Below, piece by piece: positions 36,485 to 47,375 of a stretch of 64,000 nt of DNA. A program made the position numbers and the translations under genes. Source of the DNA: Dolomedes plantarius. Taxonomy: Eukaryota; Arthropoda; Arachnida; Araneae; Dolomedidae. The stretch covers positions 234,412,332-234,476,331 of the forward strand of contig OU015490.1 in assembly GCA_907164885.2 (NCBI GenBank). The letters are read 5' to 3'. Every line of letters starts with the position of its first letter. Position 1 is the stretch's first letter. A model generated the notes under the pieces. It saw only the letters and a list, made by a program, of their open reading frames with translations. It made no database searches and was not told where the DNA came from.

Positions 36485-36487
<3 letters not shown>
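34727..36487 (-). mobile_element. Non-autonomous Helitron, family H2, split by an H1 Helitron
   Basis: On the minus strand it starts TCTTTATATATAAAAGGCAA (from 36487) and ends GGGTACAGCTAG (at 34727), with a CCCG...CGGG hairpin just before the end. Both borders lie in AT repeat. At 35125-35828 a complete H1-family Helitron lies inside in the opposite orientation, leaving about 1.06 kb of H2 sequence. Two inner copies of ATAGTAATCGATTTCCTT (about 34921 and 35096) are a direct repeat. No coding for Helitron proteins. The open frame at 36355-36561 is not a recognisable product. Confidence 0.85.
35125..35828 (+). mobile_element. Helitron family H1, copy 2, nested, with a palindromic insert
   Basis: 704 bp, TCTATATATATAAAACAG to TTTTCAGCTAG, with host A before and T after. 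Relative to copies 1 and 3 it has a (CATT)n expansion after the start. It also has a near-perfect hairpin where CAGACCATACCGCTGGAC is followed by its reverse (GTCCAGCGGTTTGGTCTG), which the others have only once. The 3' hairpin segment CCGTAGCGAAGCGCGGG is intact. Confidence 0.88.

Positions 36488-36531
<44 letters not shown>
36488..36531. repeat. (AT)n microsatellite
   Basis: AT run at the 5' border of the H2 Helitron. Confidence 0.92.
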
Positions 36532-36533
<2 letters not shown>

Positions 36534-37595
36534 TTACACTTCTAATTCTAAATTGGCCTAAAAGTTACAAGCATTGGAAATTCGATAACATCAAATTCAT
36601 GAATATTTTTTAGAAATTCAATACTGCTCAAAAGACGAAACAGATGCTTGTGAGAGGCGTTGTGTTGCTTTCAACTATCGATTGTATGCAAGTCAACCCA
36701 TTCTATCCCCCTTCAAACAAGATACGTCACTTGTTCTAAGAAGTTTATACCTGACTATGTTATTTCATCTTTCATTGTAAAATCAAGTTCTTTTGTCGTG
36801 TTGATGTATCATAGTTTTTTTAGTGGAATTATTATCGTCATAAAAAAGTAGCAATGTATTTTTCGGTTCACCATTTTGTTCGATATTATAGTTTTCAGTG
36901 CCGGAAAATAAGGAAGATATATAGTTTCTACAGACTGTTGAATATTTAATGTGGACGGTTTAAAGTTCACAGATATGGTAAAATAAATATTTTGACACCC
37001 AGTACATATGTGTTTGTGTGTATATATACGCTTCCGGAGCGACCGCTTCATAAATATATCAGCCTATGGCATCCATTTTGTTTTATGAGTTAGGCTTAAC
37101 AAGTTAAAAGTAAAGTTCAAAAAGATTATTTGCTATCTAAACTCAAATAATTTTAATTAAAACAACGTAATATCGACACAAATCAACTTTATTTCAATTT
37201 TTAGACGGCGGTAATACAAGTATTCATTTTGTATACTCATAACGTTAAAATGTAAACACGAGTGAGTCATTCATTCACCATGATTCATTCATCCTCTATC
37301 CACTATCATTCCTCTGTCGAACTCGGATACTTGATCAAAAGATGATCGCTGTTTTCGACGAGGCATAATTGATCATTTTTTTGAAAAAACCACAAGAAAA
37401 ACACAATTGCCGAACTTGAAATCATCGAAATCTCCAAACCTTAACTAGCGCTTTGAAATGGCGCCACAGGCGCGCGTGATGTGCGTCAGCGCTGAAATTC
37501 TAATCATTTGCATATCTCACCTCCGCTAATGCATGTTGTAAATTTCATGTTATTTGCATGTTTCCTTCAGGGTGTTGCATTTACAGTGGTCAGCA

Positions 37596-37596
<1 letters not shown>
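36532..37596. other. No recognised gene
   Basis: AT-rich. The piece at about 37440-37500 (GGCGCCACAGGCGCGCGTGA) is locally CG-rich, but no open frame or motif accompanies it. Confidence 0.35.

Positions 37597-37669
<73 letters not shown>
37597..37669. repeat. (AT)n microsatellite
   Basis: Long uninterrupted AT run. Confidence 0.95.
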
Positions 37670-37672
<3 letters not shown>

Positions 37673-37806
37673 CCAGATATTACAATAATGTCAAATTTAG
37701 TATTTTCGGAAAGTTGCAAACCCGGAGCATGAGTAGTGATATGTTCAAAACTGTCTACGGTAGAAATGAATATTTCTAAATTGCCAACATACGTGGCTTT
37801 CATGTG

Positions 37807-38122
37807 ATTTTTCGTAAAGCATTCTATTCGATGATAGTGTTTCAATTTCTGATTAATATTTACTTTTAATAGTACTTTTATAAAGATTTGTATTCTATTC
37901 GATTTCTTATTTAAAAGGTGTTACGTAACATATCGGCCAGCTTCTTTCTCGTAATGTCTGAATGATTATATTTGGATGTAAATTTCATGCTAAGTAACTG
38001 AATTTACGATTTTAATTGTGTTTAACTGAATATTTATTTGCTTAAAATTGTTCTTTTGTTCATACCGATTTTTTGTAAAGCATTCTATTACGATGATAGT
38101 GTTTTTAATTTCTGTTTATTAT
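37807..38122 (+). repeat. Direct repeat of about 50 bp, two copies
   Basis: GTAAAGCATTCTATT.CGATGATAGTGTTT followed by AATTTCTG occurs at 37813-37850 and 38075-38113. The sequence between the copies is unrelated AT-rich DNA. Confidence 0.75.
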
Positions 38123-38676
38123 TGCATTTTTGCACGTGAGTAATTTGTGTGATTTTTTTATTTGATTTTCTTTAGTTTATATATTTTATTTTTGCTTAAT
38201 ATATTTATACATAGCATATTTATAGCATATTAGTTAGATTGTGGAAGTCGGATTGAAAAATCTTGTCGGATTTGTAGGTAAAAAATATGCAAAGTTTAAA
38301 TGAAAATTAACTCCTGGTGGAAAAAGATCCGATTGCTTGAAAAAAAGAGTTCAGTTCTGACATAATTATATCGACAAAGCTACTGCAAGTTGAATGAATT
38401 AATCTTAAATATTCCAACTTTCAAAAATATTACTTCGAAAATGGTGGCCATGTTATTTATGGTTAAAATAACCGGTTTAGTTATTCCGTATTGCTTTGAA
38501 AAGTCAAATGTTTGAGCTCAGCCATATTACTTTTGGAGACGGTTTTTTCATTGATTTTCCCTCTTTTAAAACAATAATTTTCTTTTTTTTCTCGGTTTAG
38601 AGGCTAAATTCAAATTAATTTCTATTTGCATGGATGCTTGAAGTGTGGCATATTGATAGAGGTAGCGATCGAATCA
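38123..38676. other. No recognised feature
   Basis: AT-rich DNA leading to the solo LTR. Confidence 0.4.
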
Positions 38677-38681
38677 ACTAA

Positions 38682-39737
38682 TGTTACAACCAAGTAAATT
38701 ATAAGAGTTACTTTATTAAAAATTGTTGAAGAAAAAATGAAGAGTGATGCACCGTAAATAAGGTTACAGGAACAATGACGATTTAGACGGTCTCTGAGTC
38801 CCTTAAGATGAATTGTCAGAGGAGTTCACGTATCACAACAATATCGAGTCCGACAGGGCCCTCGATTACTTTACCGGCAGAGTAGTTTGACTGCGAGGTA
38901 AATCTCTATAACCAGGACGATCGGGACAGATATCTCGTCTTGAGATACCTTCCAAAAAATGGAAAACCAAGATTCCTAATTGAAGCTGAAAAATCTCTTC
39001 TTGAGATTAAGACCGCTGACTTCACAAGTCCGCGTTATAGCTATTTCGACCCAAGATGGTCGGAGTAGTTCTCCCAGCTCAGGAGATCGCTAACTAACTT
39101 TTTTAAGATCTGTCGTCTCATTTTGGACATCCACAGAACTCGTCTCTCATTGGCTCTTCTAACGGTGATGTCTTTTTTGAGACTTTTGATTTGCTGAAAC
39201 GCAAGCTGCAATTCTTGCATCTTCCCGGTCATGGGGGCTGTCTCGCGTCATCAATCTGGCGAGCCGTGGCGAATTCCTATTCAGCCTAGATGTAACTTTT
39301 TACAAACAGTCTGGCATCCCTTTTCTTCCGAGTTTACCCTCACCTGCGACAGGTACAATGGGGGCTGGTTTGACGGTCGTTAGCGGTGTCAGCAGCTGCG
39401 AAGATTTTAATTGTGCGAAATATTTTAATTTATCCCAGTAGCCATTCAACAACAGCTTTAAACAGCAGACCGTTTAGCAAAATACGAAAAACCAACCAAC
39501 CAAGCTGAAACACCTTTGACACAAGCAAAAATGTCGCTATTGTCGCTATTGCCATCAAATGACAGTACTGAAATTTGACATGAAAATCCGTTTCATCTAA
39601 ATTTAATGACGAATGTACTCTCAATTAAGAGAGGATTAGCAACCATTTAAATTTTTACCTCTCTAAGGAGGCGTGTCATGGCTGCAAATCCAAGTTTGCA
39701 TATTTGACATTCAGTCTGAATTGTATTCAATGTGGCA
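38682..39737 (-). mobile_element. Probable solo LTR, about 1.06 kb, 5-bp TSD ACTAA
   Basis: TG...CA on either strand: TGTTACAACC at the left border and TGTGGCA at the right. Duplications ACTAA lie at 38677-38681 and 39738-39742. I orient it minus because on that strand AATAAA lies just before the end that finishes TTGTAACA. It is clearly richer in GC than its surroundings (38760-39420). A minus-strand open frame at 39041-39232 codes for a charged peptide (MTGKMQELQLAFQQIKSLKK and on) that looks coiled-coil-like but is not recognisable. No internal retrotransposon genes flank it, so it would be a recombined solo LTR. Confidence 0.58.
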
Positions 39738-39742
39738 ACTAA

Positions 39743-40615
39743 AAAATTAGTCACAAGAGTACAAAAATATAGGGGAGAAAAGGAATCGGCGTACAGGATG
39801 AAGTCTGGCCAAACAAAATGGTAATTAATATATATATATATATAAAATATCTCGATAGCTTTTCTCGACCAAAGACATTTAGAACTTCTGTCAAAGTATG
39901 TTCGTACCCTTAGATGACCGAGTGTGGGGCCCGATGAAAAAAATTCGTACTGAGCCCTTCACTAAAAAAGACTCCTTCGACTCTTTTTCTAGCTGTGTTA
40001 AATATTATTTCTAGGTATGTTGGGAGGGAATAGAATGAATTTTCATTTTCTCAAATGGACTTCTTTCCGATCTCTGGGGCATTAAGTTTGCTCCCATAGG
40101 GGTACTCAATAATCTGAGAGTGACAACACGGTGGGTACAATGGCCTTTCATGAGAAATGCCTGTGAGTTCCCTTTGTTGTTAAATGATAACAAGGAATCA
40201 AGTTGCAAGTTTCTTTGTGTAACTTTGGGAGGGAGCTTCCGGTGTTTTATGACCAAAGGAAAGAATATGTGAACACGGTATTGTTTCTTTCAAGGTCTAA
40301 CATGTAAAGCCAACACCACATGAATTTCTTCCGATTGATGATTTTTTACAGTACGAGGTTTTTGCATGCGACTAGTGATGTTATTTTTAGATTTACCAAT
40401 GCTTCCTGAAAGTATTTCTTAAAATAATTGTGTGACATGTGCATGTTTCGATTGTATTAATTTTCTTCTTTTTTAAAAGCTTGCATTGAATTAACCTGGA
40501 AGTAACAAAAACAAGTAAATGTTATAAGAAATTGCTAAAGAAAAGTTACTCCTGAAAATGGATTTCTTTAAAAAGTACTTACTAAATAATGATTTGATTC
40601 TTATCTCTATGTCAA
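39743..40615. other. No recognised gene
   Basis: The minus-strand open frame at 40011-40256 (81 codons) has no recognisable motif. A short TA repeat lies at about 39829-39843. Confidence 0.35.
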
Positions 40616-40868
40616 CTTTGTAATGATGATGAATTACTAAAATTGATAATTGATAGAAATAATTGACAATTGATAATTCATAAAAATATGATTGTAATGA
40701 TGATGAATTACTAAAATTGATAATTGATAGAAATAATTGATAATTGATAATTGATAGAAATAATTGACAATTGATAATTGATAATTGATAAAAATGTGAT
40801 TGTACTGATGATGAATTACTAAAATTGAAAATTGATAAAAATAATTGATAATTGATTATGGATAAAAA
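40616..40868 (+). repeat. Nested tandem repeat, AATTGATAATTGATA units
   Basis: Short units of about 10 bases (AATTGATAGA, AATTGACAAT, AATTGATAAT) repeat many times. A longer unit starting GATGATGAATTACTAAAATTG recurs three times, at about 40627, 40699 and 40808, so the array has two levels. No coding. Confidence 0.88.
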
Positions 40869-42623
40869 AAAACATAATATAGTCAGTAGGATTAGTTTTT
40901 TTTAAAACGAAATTCTGACATAGAAAGAAATCGATATTTTAAAACTAGAGACTAAAAAGGAATTTTACACTTTATAATATATTTTTATAAATTAATAACA
41001 ATAAATTTTCCTAGCAAGGCGTCCGCATACGACCGTGGTCAACTAGTAATACGACCTCACAAGATCGTAAACTTTATAAGACACAGAATCTCCCCTCTTC
41101 ACAATAACGCCTTATTCATGTCATCGCTTTTTGGCACGGCGTACATTTGTGAAAGACTATTTTCGAAGATGAAACACATGAACATTAAAATAAGATAAGA
41201 AATTTCTATAATATAAAGAATTTGATAAATTCTTTTTGGCTTTCCTTTTCCTTTTCTCTTTCTTTTCCTCTTATGTTTTCTTAATCAACTAGTATTTCGG
41301 ATATTTAGACTAACACTACGATACTTATAAATTATTAAAAATATATTATGGGAAAATAAATATTTGTAAAATTTAGGAGAAAGGCGACTAGAAACTTCAC
41401 ATTTGCACAGTAACATGGTGACAGAAGCTTCAGAAAAAAATGGGCATTCGAAGAATACATGAAAAATATATAAACCAGTGAGGTTACAATTTTCCTCAAA
41501 AGAATTTCAGCACAAAATTCCCGACGTATGCATAGAATTTTTCTTAAAGTTCACTGTATTCAGATATACTCCTCTCATAGTAATGCCGCTGTTAGTGAGC
41601 ACTTTTATAATAAACTTTTCGAGTTGCTTCCATCTTAATTTTTTTAAATATCTCTGTATGTGTATGAACACAAATAGTCTAGTATAAAGCGTGCGTGTTA
41701 CGTACATATCTATCAGTTCCTTGAATGCATTTTAATGAATGTGATATCACGAGATCCAACAATATGCTTACAGCAAGCCTAGTATTTCAATCATAAAGTT
41801 GAAATTAATTCTTTTTATACTGTGGGCACGTTGTTATAATGCGCTTTTATGCTATGTTATATCCTGTTTCTTAATTTAATTGCGATACGGAATCCACAAA
41901 ATAAAAAGAAATAAAAAAAAAGGATGGTCCCGAGGTATCGGAAAAATACCTTTCCATTGTTTGTATATTTGTTTCAAGATTAGATAACAGGCGTTGCACG
42001 TTATTCTGTACTTGCACAGTAGCAGTAATTGTTGTCTGGGTCAAAGTCTTTTGTCAATTAACCTCAATTACACACACCTTTTCTTTGTTAAGGTTAGAAT
42101 AGTAGTGTAAGGATTCGCCAGTTGCGGCACACTGAATGTAACACTATTAATAAAAGGTTAAATGCAATGTCTAAAAGGTGTAGTGATTAGCTGATTCTTT
42201 TGTAGTCGAAAATGAATTGATTCTGGGCTTTTATTCCCAGAATGATTCCTGGTATAAGTAAACAAATGAAATTACCCGAAGCATAAAACTGAGTTTTTAT
42301 AAATGAAATCGTGGTTGAATTTTAGCTAACTCGGTTATCGATTAGTGACGCAGATATATTACATTTAATTATTATTTATTTCAGTAAACTGATTATTTTA
42401 CCAATTATTTTACACATTTGACACTTAGTATATATTTGCACAAAATTCACAAACTGGTTAGAAGGGAATACTATACTGTGCTGTAATTTTAGTTACAAAT
42501 TCGTTATGTAAGTTTTTCCCGCTTTACAACAGCAGAATGTTCGTTTACTACTTTTCCGCAAGCCGAAATTCAGTAAAGCCTAAAGGTAATGACCATTAAT
42601 TAAAGTTTGAAAATTTCAATATA
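40869..42623. other. About 1.75 kb AT-rich, no recognised gene
   Basis: Overlapping open frames at 41478-41687 (plus) and 41507-41707 (minus) are opposite-strand shadows of each other and neither is recognisable. Confidence 0.4.
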
Positions 42624-43417
42624 CAGTAATACCCCGAAGTTACGCCATAAGTGGGACCGATGAAATATCACGTAAGTTGGGGTACAACTTTGCATATAAA
42701 TACATATGAATTTTGTCTAACTGGGACTAGGAACTTACATAAACACCACTTAATTTAAAGGAAAAATACTGTATTAAAACTAAAATATTGTATTACATAT
42801 TTATATTATACTTATGTACAAGACACTAAAAAAATATGTTTATGGTTTGAAAAAATCCAATAAGAGTAGTCTGCCTTATTAACGCTTTTTTTTTTCGCGA
42901 AGAATTTCTTCATAGCAGGATAACTTCTTTTTTATTCCCTGCTTTATCGTGATAACGAGATCTTTATTAGAGTCTATATTGTCTAAAATCTGTAACCCTT
43001 TCTCAATTGCACCCAGACCTTCTGTCAAGTTTATAATTGTCATTAGGTTTTCTTATGGAATTCGGTCTGAAGTGTCGGACCCTTCAGTAATGCTGTGGTC
43101 GCGCATCTCCGCGAGATCATCGACTGTCATCTTCTCAAGATAAGAATCCAACAGCTCGTTGATTTCATCTCCATCCACTTCAATATCTAACTGGCAAGAT
43201 CGACAATTTCTTCTAACTCGCAAGCAATATGATTAGTTCCAGGCGCTGTTTCCATCTCGTTTTTTTTTTTTTTAATAACTGCACTAAATTTCTTGCAGAC
43301 ACCATTTAAAGTTTTTTTTTTGGGAAATTCCATTATAAGATTTTAAGAGGGGAAAAAAGGTAAAATCAAAAACCGCGTAACTCCAAGTTCGGGTAACGTA
43401 CGCCGAGGTATTCCAAT
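42624..43417 (-). mobile_element. Tigger-like element with transposase remnant
   Basis: The left end CAGTAATACCCCGAAGTTAC follows TA (42622-42623). Near the right side ACCTCGGCGTACGTTACCCG is read inward, with a second copy of the end motif (ACTTGGAGTTACGCGG). The last bases on the right are decayed or cut by the next element, which starts at 43420. The minus strand carries the C-terminal part of a Tigger transposase (42842-43186). Confidence 0.75.
42842..43186 (-). pseudogene. Tigger (pogo-superfamily) transposase, C-terminal remnant
   Basis: One frame runs about 115 codons with a single internal TAA. The first part is acidic (VDGDEINELLDSYLEKMTVD). After the stop comes a segment with GAIEKGLQILDNIDSNKD, then a lysine-rich stretch, then SCYEEILREKK and RQTTLIGFF. 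That order (acidic linker, then an IxxGLxxL-type helix, then YEEI and a basic tail ending in an FF peptide) is what I know from the C-terminus of Tigger-type transposases. The DDE catalytic core and the CENP-B-like DNA-binding part are absent. It cannot be active. The plus-strand open frame at 42949-43143 is only its shadow. Confidence 0.75.
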
Positions 43418-43641
43418 TACACAGGTCTGCGATGAAAATATTACCTGAAAACTAAGCATTGTTTCTGATGTATTTTTAGACGCTGATTTCAGAAAAAATA
43501 ACCAAAAAATTCCATCACGTACAGTTTCTTTCACAATATGAAATTTTCTGTTTTCAGTCTTTGTGTTTTTAAGAATATACAATTAACATGTAATATATTT
43601 TTGTTCGCCCGCTAAATTTCATTAATATTTACATATAACTT

Positions 43642-44081
43642 TGTAAGGTAAACACAAGATTCGATTCCCAAGAATCGAACTTTTGAGTGAAGGAATTAAA
43701 GAAGCTGCTTCAGATATGCTAATTTTGGCATACGCGCTTAGTATAAATACCATGCAGCGTCATTAATGAAGAAGGGGAGGTTGTTAAGGTTGAAAAGGTG
43801 TTATCCTGCGCTAGTGCTTAGCGGGCCAGAAGTTTACATGGCAGTACTGCTGGTTTGACTTACTGTTCGTGAGTATAAAAATATATTGTTCTTGAAAGCT
43901 GTGTTTATACATTCCGTACAAGTAGTACGCATGCTTATTGCTGTAAAAGCCAATTATATGTGCAACGAATTCAATAAACATTGTTTCATGTATAAACTGT
44001 GTTTGCTTCAAATTCAAATAGAGTGCCACTTCAAATTATATACACCCAAGTCTGGGTAGAAGTGAGTATAGAATCTCTATA
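43642..44081 (+). mobile_element. Solo LTR (Gypsy-like), copy A, 4-bp TSD ACTT
   Basis: 440 bp, TGTAAGG to CTCTATA, with ACTT at 43638-43641 and 44082-44085. Inside, a TATA box (GTATAAATAC, 43741-43750) and a poly(A) signal AATAAA (43973-43978) mark the U3 and R regions. It aligns end to end, inverted, with copy B at 47873-48336. A 4-bp target duplication is usual for many Ty3/Gypsy elements. The internal genes were lost, presumably by LTR-LTR recombination. The minus-strand open frame at 43811-44029 is a shadow. Confidence 0.85.
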
Positions 44082-44215
44082 ACTTATTTTTTGTTATTTT
44101 ATAATAAACAATTAATAAAATCAAAAAAAGTTCGGTACACATAAATAAAAAAAGGAAAGAAATTAATAAAATAGTGTAGTTCATTCATTCTGTCACTTCC
44201 TCTTAAGACAGACAT

Positions 44216-45328
44216 GTGGCCCCTGATGTCTCTTTTTCATGGTTTAGAAGACGAGAAAAGGATTTCCTTCCTTATTTTTCTGAACATGTTGATTTAGTTT
44301 ATTGCAGCAATATTCCTGGCTTTATGGCACAGTTTCAAATTGAATATGGCACACAGGAATGGAGGCTCTTCACTGACTCATGCAAAAGAAGCCTCAAAGC
44401 TGTGCTACTCCATAACGGAAACAAATATGCTTCAATACCAACGGAATTGGACATTCCGTGCACTACAAAGAATGCTACGAAAATTTAGCCATCATTTTGA
44501 ACAAACTTAAATACAAGGATCACATGGGGACCATATGTTGGGATTTCAAAGTAATTGCCATGCTTCTTGGACTCCAAGGGGGATATACAAAATATCCATG
44601 CTTCCTGTGTGAGTGGAACAGTAGGGAAATGAGTCAACATTGGATTAAGAGCGAGTGGCCAGTAAGAGAGAAAATGGAAATTGACAGCAAAAATATTATT
44701 GAGGAACTTTGGTTGACCGAGAAAAGATTCTTCTGCCTCCACTTCATATAAAACTTGGTTTGATAAAAACAATTCGTGAAAGCTCTAGACTCTAGACAAA
44801 GAAGGTCGGTGTTTCAAGCACTTGCTTCATGCATTTCCTGGATTATCTGCAGCCAAAGTGAAGGAAGGTATCTTTGTGGGACCAAATATTTGAAAACTTA
44901 TGAAGGACGAAAAATTTGAAGCATGTATGACAAAGGTTGAAAAGGAAGCTTGGAGCTCCTTTAAAGAAGTTGATAATAAATTTCTGGGAAATTAAAAGGA
45001 TCCCAACTTCAAATAAATTGTACAAAGTATGCTTGAAAATTAAAAAAAATTAGGATGTTCTGTCAGCTTCAAAGTTCATTTCCTAATGTGCCATCTGGAC
45101 TATTTTTCTGAAAATCTTGTTGCCGTCAGTGAGGAACACGGTGAAAGATTTCACCAAGACATTAAGCAGATGGAATGCAGATACCAAGGTAGATGGAACA
45201 AAAACCTGATAGCAGATTACTGCTGGTCGCTACATAGAGAACAGCCGCAAGTTACACACAGAAGATTTGCTTCCACGCGGAGTATTCAACACAAAAGAAA
45301 AAGGTACTACAAAGCCTTAGAAACTTGA
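44216..45328 (+). pseudogene. Decayed multi-copy arthropod protein, DDE-transposase-like
   Basis: Three pieces of one protein lie in order in different frames. 44216-44480 contains VDLVYCSNIPGF, EWRLFTDSCKRSLKAVLLHN and PTELDIP. 44458-44750 contains ICWDFKVIAMLLGLQGG, YPCFLCEWNSRE and IKSEWPV. 45086-45328 contains FSENLVAVSEEHGERFHQDI and ECRYQGRWN. Between the second and third pieces (44751-45085) related sequence continues (LPPLHIKLGL) but with stops. From memory this is a family found in many copies in arthropod and some cnidarian genomes, annotated only as uncharacterised. The two conserved Asp (codons at 44375 and 44542), a CxxC (44599-44610), a His and a conserved Glu region (45131-45145) fit an RNase-H-fold DDE transposase with a zinc-like insert. 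That role is my inference. The N-terminus is missing. It is clearly dead. Confidence 0.72.
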
Positions 45329-45661
45329 CTCTATGCGGCCATTGCTGAATATCTAGAATTATATGCTTTTGTACTAATGACAGTAAACGACTCAGTAATG
45401 TGGGTTCTAAATATATATGTGAGTATTAAAGTAATTTTTCACACAAAACTTCTTACTTATTATTTTGTTTTACCTCCTAGAAATGTTTTACATGGTATAT
45501 AAAGCATTATTTTTCTGAATTTTCAAACGCAATTTCAAAAAACTGTTACGTGATGGACAAAAATAAATGACATATTTGAAATTAGCATACCAAAAAACAT
45601 AAAAGTCAATTGCTACTTTGCAAAAAATATTTGCTCACTGAAAATTTGCAGACCTGTGTTA

Positions 45662-47048
45662 CCAAAGCTTATACGATAAGATAAGGTGAGGAAGATCGAA
45701 AAGTCTAGAACTACAATAACATGTAATAAAAGCAGAAATGGCGTGTTAAATACACAGCCTATATTATGTAGAGTTATTGTATGAACAAAACGGGAACACA
45801 GAGGAAGGCTGGGAGATAGAAAGAGCGACGGTGTGATGGACTGCGTTTTTGGGAGAGATAGGGTTATCTTATGTCTTAACACCGTTTGTATGCATGAATT
45901 ATTATTAAAGGCTTTACTTTCCTCATGTCTAACAACGGTTTGTTTCAATGGTTTATTTAGCCAACGGTTTACTTGTCACGACCAAGAACGGTTTATTGAA
46001 AGGTTGATAAGTTAACGGTTTCTAGCCGTTTTAATTGTAGGCATTAACTATTCCTTACATGCAATATTTGCCGTTCAGTTTTTTTCCCGAAAGTTTAAAA
46101 AAAAATTCCCAGGCCTTCTTTCTATTTGTAAATGCTAATACCAATTTTTTTTAAAATTTATTTATTTATTTATTTTCTTTTTTTTTTTTTTTTTGGGGGG
46201 GGGGGGATGTTTGGTGTGCGTGTGAAAGTAAAATGGCATAAAGCATGCTTTTGAACAAAGGGGAATACCTGTATATAAATTTTTTGAGATAATAGAAAAT
46301 CTTTTAGATAGTATTTGAAGAATCAATTGTCCAAAAAGTTAATAATAATTAATAAATAGTTTCAGTTATTAATAATTATCTAGACAATTCAGTTGGCAAC
46401 ATTTGATGTAAGAATCGTTACAAGTATTCAACGGAAAAATACTCAACGAAATGGTTTAATCAATGGCTAAAAACGATTTGTTTCAAAAGAACTTTATCGT
46501 TATTGTTGTCTATTTTTTCTTTAAAAACGAAAATCTCTCCTGATTTCTTAACGTATGTTAATATAGAAATTAACATTGGCCTTTCGTGAATTCAAAGAGA
46601 CATAAAGTATATTTCTTAAAAACGGTAAATACATGTAAGCACAATTATTTTTTTAAATAAGGGAATAACTTGCAAAAAGTATTTTAATATTAATTTCAAA
46701 TCTGCAACTGGTAATATTTTATTTAAGGATCGTCATTTGTATTCTCTTGAAAAATATCCGTCTAAAATAATGATAAAAATACCTCTGACAAAGGCACTTC
46801 TAATGCGATATTTATGATGATTAAATGTGAAATAAAGGATGAAAAATGGACCATTAAAATTAAAAATTCGTAACATAAAAATTTAAATTTGATTTTTAAA
46901 TTCGTAAATTTAAAAATCAGATAAAACGAAACATCTGAGGTAAGAAAAAGATTGCTTCAGCTACTGCACTTTTTCTCAGCTACATTTACGATTTTATCCC
47001 TTCTTTTTATTTAAACTTATATGTTTATAAATGGACTTGCAATTAATT
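45662..47048. other. AT-rich stretch, no recognised gene
   Basis: Contains AACGGTTT repeated several times at about 45930-46032 and a T-run passing into a G-run at about 46178-46206. The minus-strand open frame at 45613-45948 has no recognisable product. Confidence 0.4.
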
Positions 47049-47375
47049 GTTTAGTGCAGGGGTTCTCAACTTTTCAGGCTTTGTGCCCCCCTATGAACAC
47101 TGATGTGAGGTCATGCCTCCCCCCCCCCACACCACCATATGCGATTATTATAAGTAGTACAATCGGAATTTGAAACTGAAGCTGGTTATTAAATGAAAAT
47201 ATATAGTAGAATAGATAATTTCATACATAAAATTTAATATTATTACACATATCTTAATTTGGAACATATTATTATTAGAACATATGAAATCAAAGAATTA
47301 AATACAGATCAATATTTTTGAGGTAATCAAGGATCTAGGTGAGGTTGGCATGTAATACCAGTCACTTTCACAACA

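Larger units (their letters stand above)
43420..45658 (+). mobile_element. TIR element carrying an uncharacterised DDE-like gene, split by a solo LTR
   Basis: Left end CACAGGTCTGCGATGAAAAT; right end read inward CACAGGTCTGCAAATTTTCA. The match is not only the 11-bp tip. Further in, both sides carry a GCT.ATTTCA block and then CCATCACGTA(A)CAGTTT with GAAATT, about 92 and 103 bases from the tips, so the inverted ends are long and imperfect. TTA flanks both sides (43417-43419 and 45659-45661). A 440-bp solo LTR with its own TSD sits inside (43642-44081), leaving about 1.8 kb of original element. The only gene is the broken frame at 44216-45328. CAC...GTG tips with a 3-bp target would suit the CACTA/CMC group, but that is a guess. 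Confidence 0.66.

Noticed and set aside
36355..36561. Plus-strand ORF of 68 codons running into an AT repeat
   Set aside because: It spans a Helitron end and a microsatellite (IYIYIY tail), so it is not a gene.
40616..40868. CRISPR-like regular repeats
   Set aside because: Repeats are degenerate, contiguous and AT-only in character, with no unique spacers. The sequence is eukaryotic.
42949..43143. Plus-strand ORF of 64 codons
   Set aside because: It is the opposite-strand shadow of the Tigger transposase remnant, which has clear family motifs on the minus strand.
43811..44029. Minus-strand ORF of 72 codons inside the LTR
   Set aside because: It lies wholly in a non-coding solo LTR, and the aligned copy at 47873-48336 does not preserve it as a recognisable protein.
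45930..46500. Possible inverted element built on AACGGTTT and AAACGATTTG motifs
   Set aside because: Only short words match, with no collinear arms or target duplication.
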